In this document: positions 63,206 through 64,000 of the stretch, piece after piece | How positions within the stretch are numbered: position 1 is the stretch's first letter | How the letters are laid out: every line of letters starts with the position of its first letter | From: Gari tellinella | Lineage: Eukaryota > Mollusca > Bivalvia > Cardiida > Psammobiidae | Assembly: GCA_922989275.2 (NCBI GenBank) | Contig: OV277861.1 | Coordinates: 49,205,623 to 49,269,622 of the forward strand | DNA: 64,000 bases | Direction of reading: 5' to 3' | The notes under the pieces: generated by a model | The model's input: only the letters and a program-made list of their open reading frames with translations | Told to the model about the DNA's origin: nothing | Database searches by the model: none | Program-made: the position numbers and the translations under genes

Positions 63206-63885
63206 AAGGATACACATGTATGCCATTGTTGGTACCTAGAGGATAGTCTTAAGAATTTCGAAGTGTGAGGTGCCTAATGAAATTTGGATTTCAAGATAAT
63301 TTAATTACAGACTTTGACCATAGGGACTGACCAGTTTGTTTGGTCAGATGACATCGTGGCAGCCATACGTTGTTGTGGTAAATTGATTTATGGTCTTTGA
63401 TGCGAGTTTGATTGAGAAATTCGGAAGCTTTGAAAGTGATAAGCACCTAGAGGAATTGCCTGGTGGCCTTATCTCTGTGATATTACCAGTCCCCTTGGAA
63501 GGGCCAGGGCTCCAGATAATGAGATTTCAAACACCATTACCCTTACTACGGTAACAAGGGTTGTGTCACAGTGAGCCATTAAGTTCCTAATCATTGTTGT
63601 TTTAGCATCAGAACAACCTTTGCCATCACCTTTCATCCTTTTATCTGTAGTGAAATACTTCAACTTAACAGGGGCAATAAAGTTTTTCTTCAAGTTTTAT
63701 TGCAATTTTAGGTTTCTGCAACTAAACAAGCGGTTTAAAGTGCTTCTTTTTTTCAATCAAATGTTAATAAAATTTCTGGACTGATTGATTTCATTTGGCC
63801 ATTTGAACAAAAGATTACCATTTGGAAAAACAATGTACATTGTAATGTTATAAATGTAGTCTTGTTTGTAACACTCACTCATTAA
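63206..63885. other. unique, with family G-like tip at 63504
   Basis: CCAGGGCTCCAGATAATGAG matches the family G end; the rest of that element is unclear. A 74-codon minus ORF across it is not convincing. Confidence 0.4.
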
Positions 63886-64000
63886 ATAATCCTATTGGAG
63901 CTTTCTGCATTAATTTGATTCTGCATTAAGCAACCACTTTTAGCAAAGACTATCCTAATTTCATGATTGTCTTCTATTGAATTATCAGATGCTAGCTTAA
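63886..64000. mobile_element. Family E fragment at right edge
   Basis: CCTATTGGAGCTTTCTGCAT..TTGATTCTGCATTAAGCAACC is the right stem of family E. The left stem is absent. The window ends 60 bp later. Confidence 0.55.

Overview
The window looks like intron-rich or intergenic eukaryotic DNA from a bivalve mollusc. It is AT-rich, has no dense ORFs, and holds only short coding exons with GT/AG boundaries. It opens with a remnant of a dispersed repeat I associate with bivalves, and it is packed with short non-autonomous DNA transposons. My guess is a heterodont such as a dreissenid mussel, but that rests on memory of repeat style and was not tested. No bacterial genes, viral genes, rRNA genes or CRISPR arrays are visible.

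Roughly a third of the sequence is recognisable as MITEs (miniature inverted-repeat elements) in a few families. Family A has 60 or more whole or partial copies of about 250 bp. It ends in TTAACCCATTACCCCATA, is flanked by TTAA, and has a central stem of about 70 bp. Families B and C are also TTAA-flanked and share a second stem (CAAACAGT..GAT..). Families D, E and F end in CAGTMAAACCT with TA flanks. D and E carry a stem that is clearly related to the family A stem. Smaller families are G (ends CAGGGYTCCAGATAAGG), H (two copies, each abutting a family A end), a 572-bp foldback element with an 8-bp target duplication, and a 545-bp TTAA element carrying a degenerate tRNA-like block. Several elements are nested, up to three deep. 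Older duplicated sequence shows the empty site at two insertions, which confirms TTAA as the target.

Protein coding is sparse. The best exon is on the minus strand near 3.1 kb (42 codons, charged helix). Weaker minus-strand exons lie near 5.3 and 36.5 kb. On the plus strand there is a candidate first exon at 22.54 kb, 13 bp after an RFX X-box-like site, a possible secreted peptide at 25.1 kb, and a group of exon-like segments at 60.3-62.8 kb that probably belong to a gene running off the right edge. No protein family could be named with confidence.

Layout: 0-18 kb dense MITEs with one exon; 18.6-22.6 kb repeat-poor, CpG-richer and promoter-like; 22.7-30.5 kb dense MITEs; 30.5-33.9 kb sparse; 34-58.6 kb MITE-rich with nests at 53.8-54.5 and 56.9-57.6 kb; 59.5-62.9 kb repeat-poor and exon-like; then the right edge. 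A segment of about 420-480 bp occurs twice in inverted orientation, at 0.9-1.4 kb and 57.8-58.3 kb. Strand for families A-C is a convention: + for A means the long arm (CCATAAATACACC side) comes first; + for B means the TGCATGC..GTCTGC arm comes first; + for C means the CTCTTTCCTCCC end comes first.
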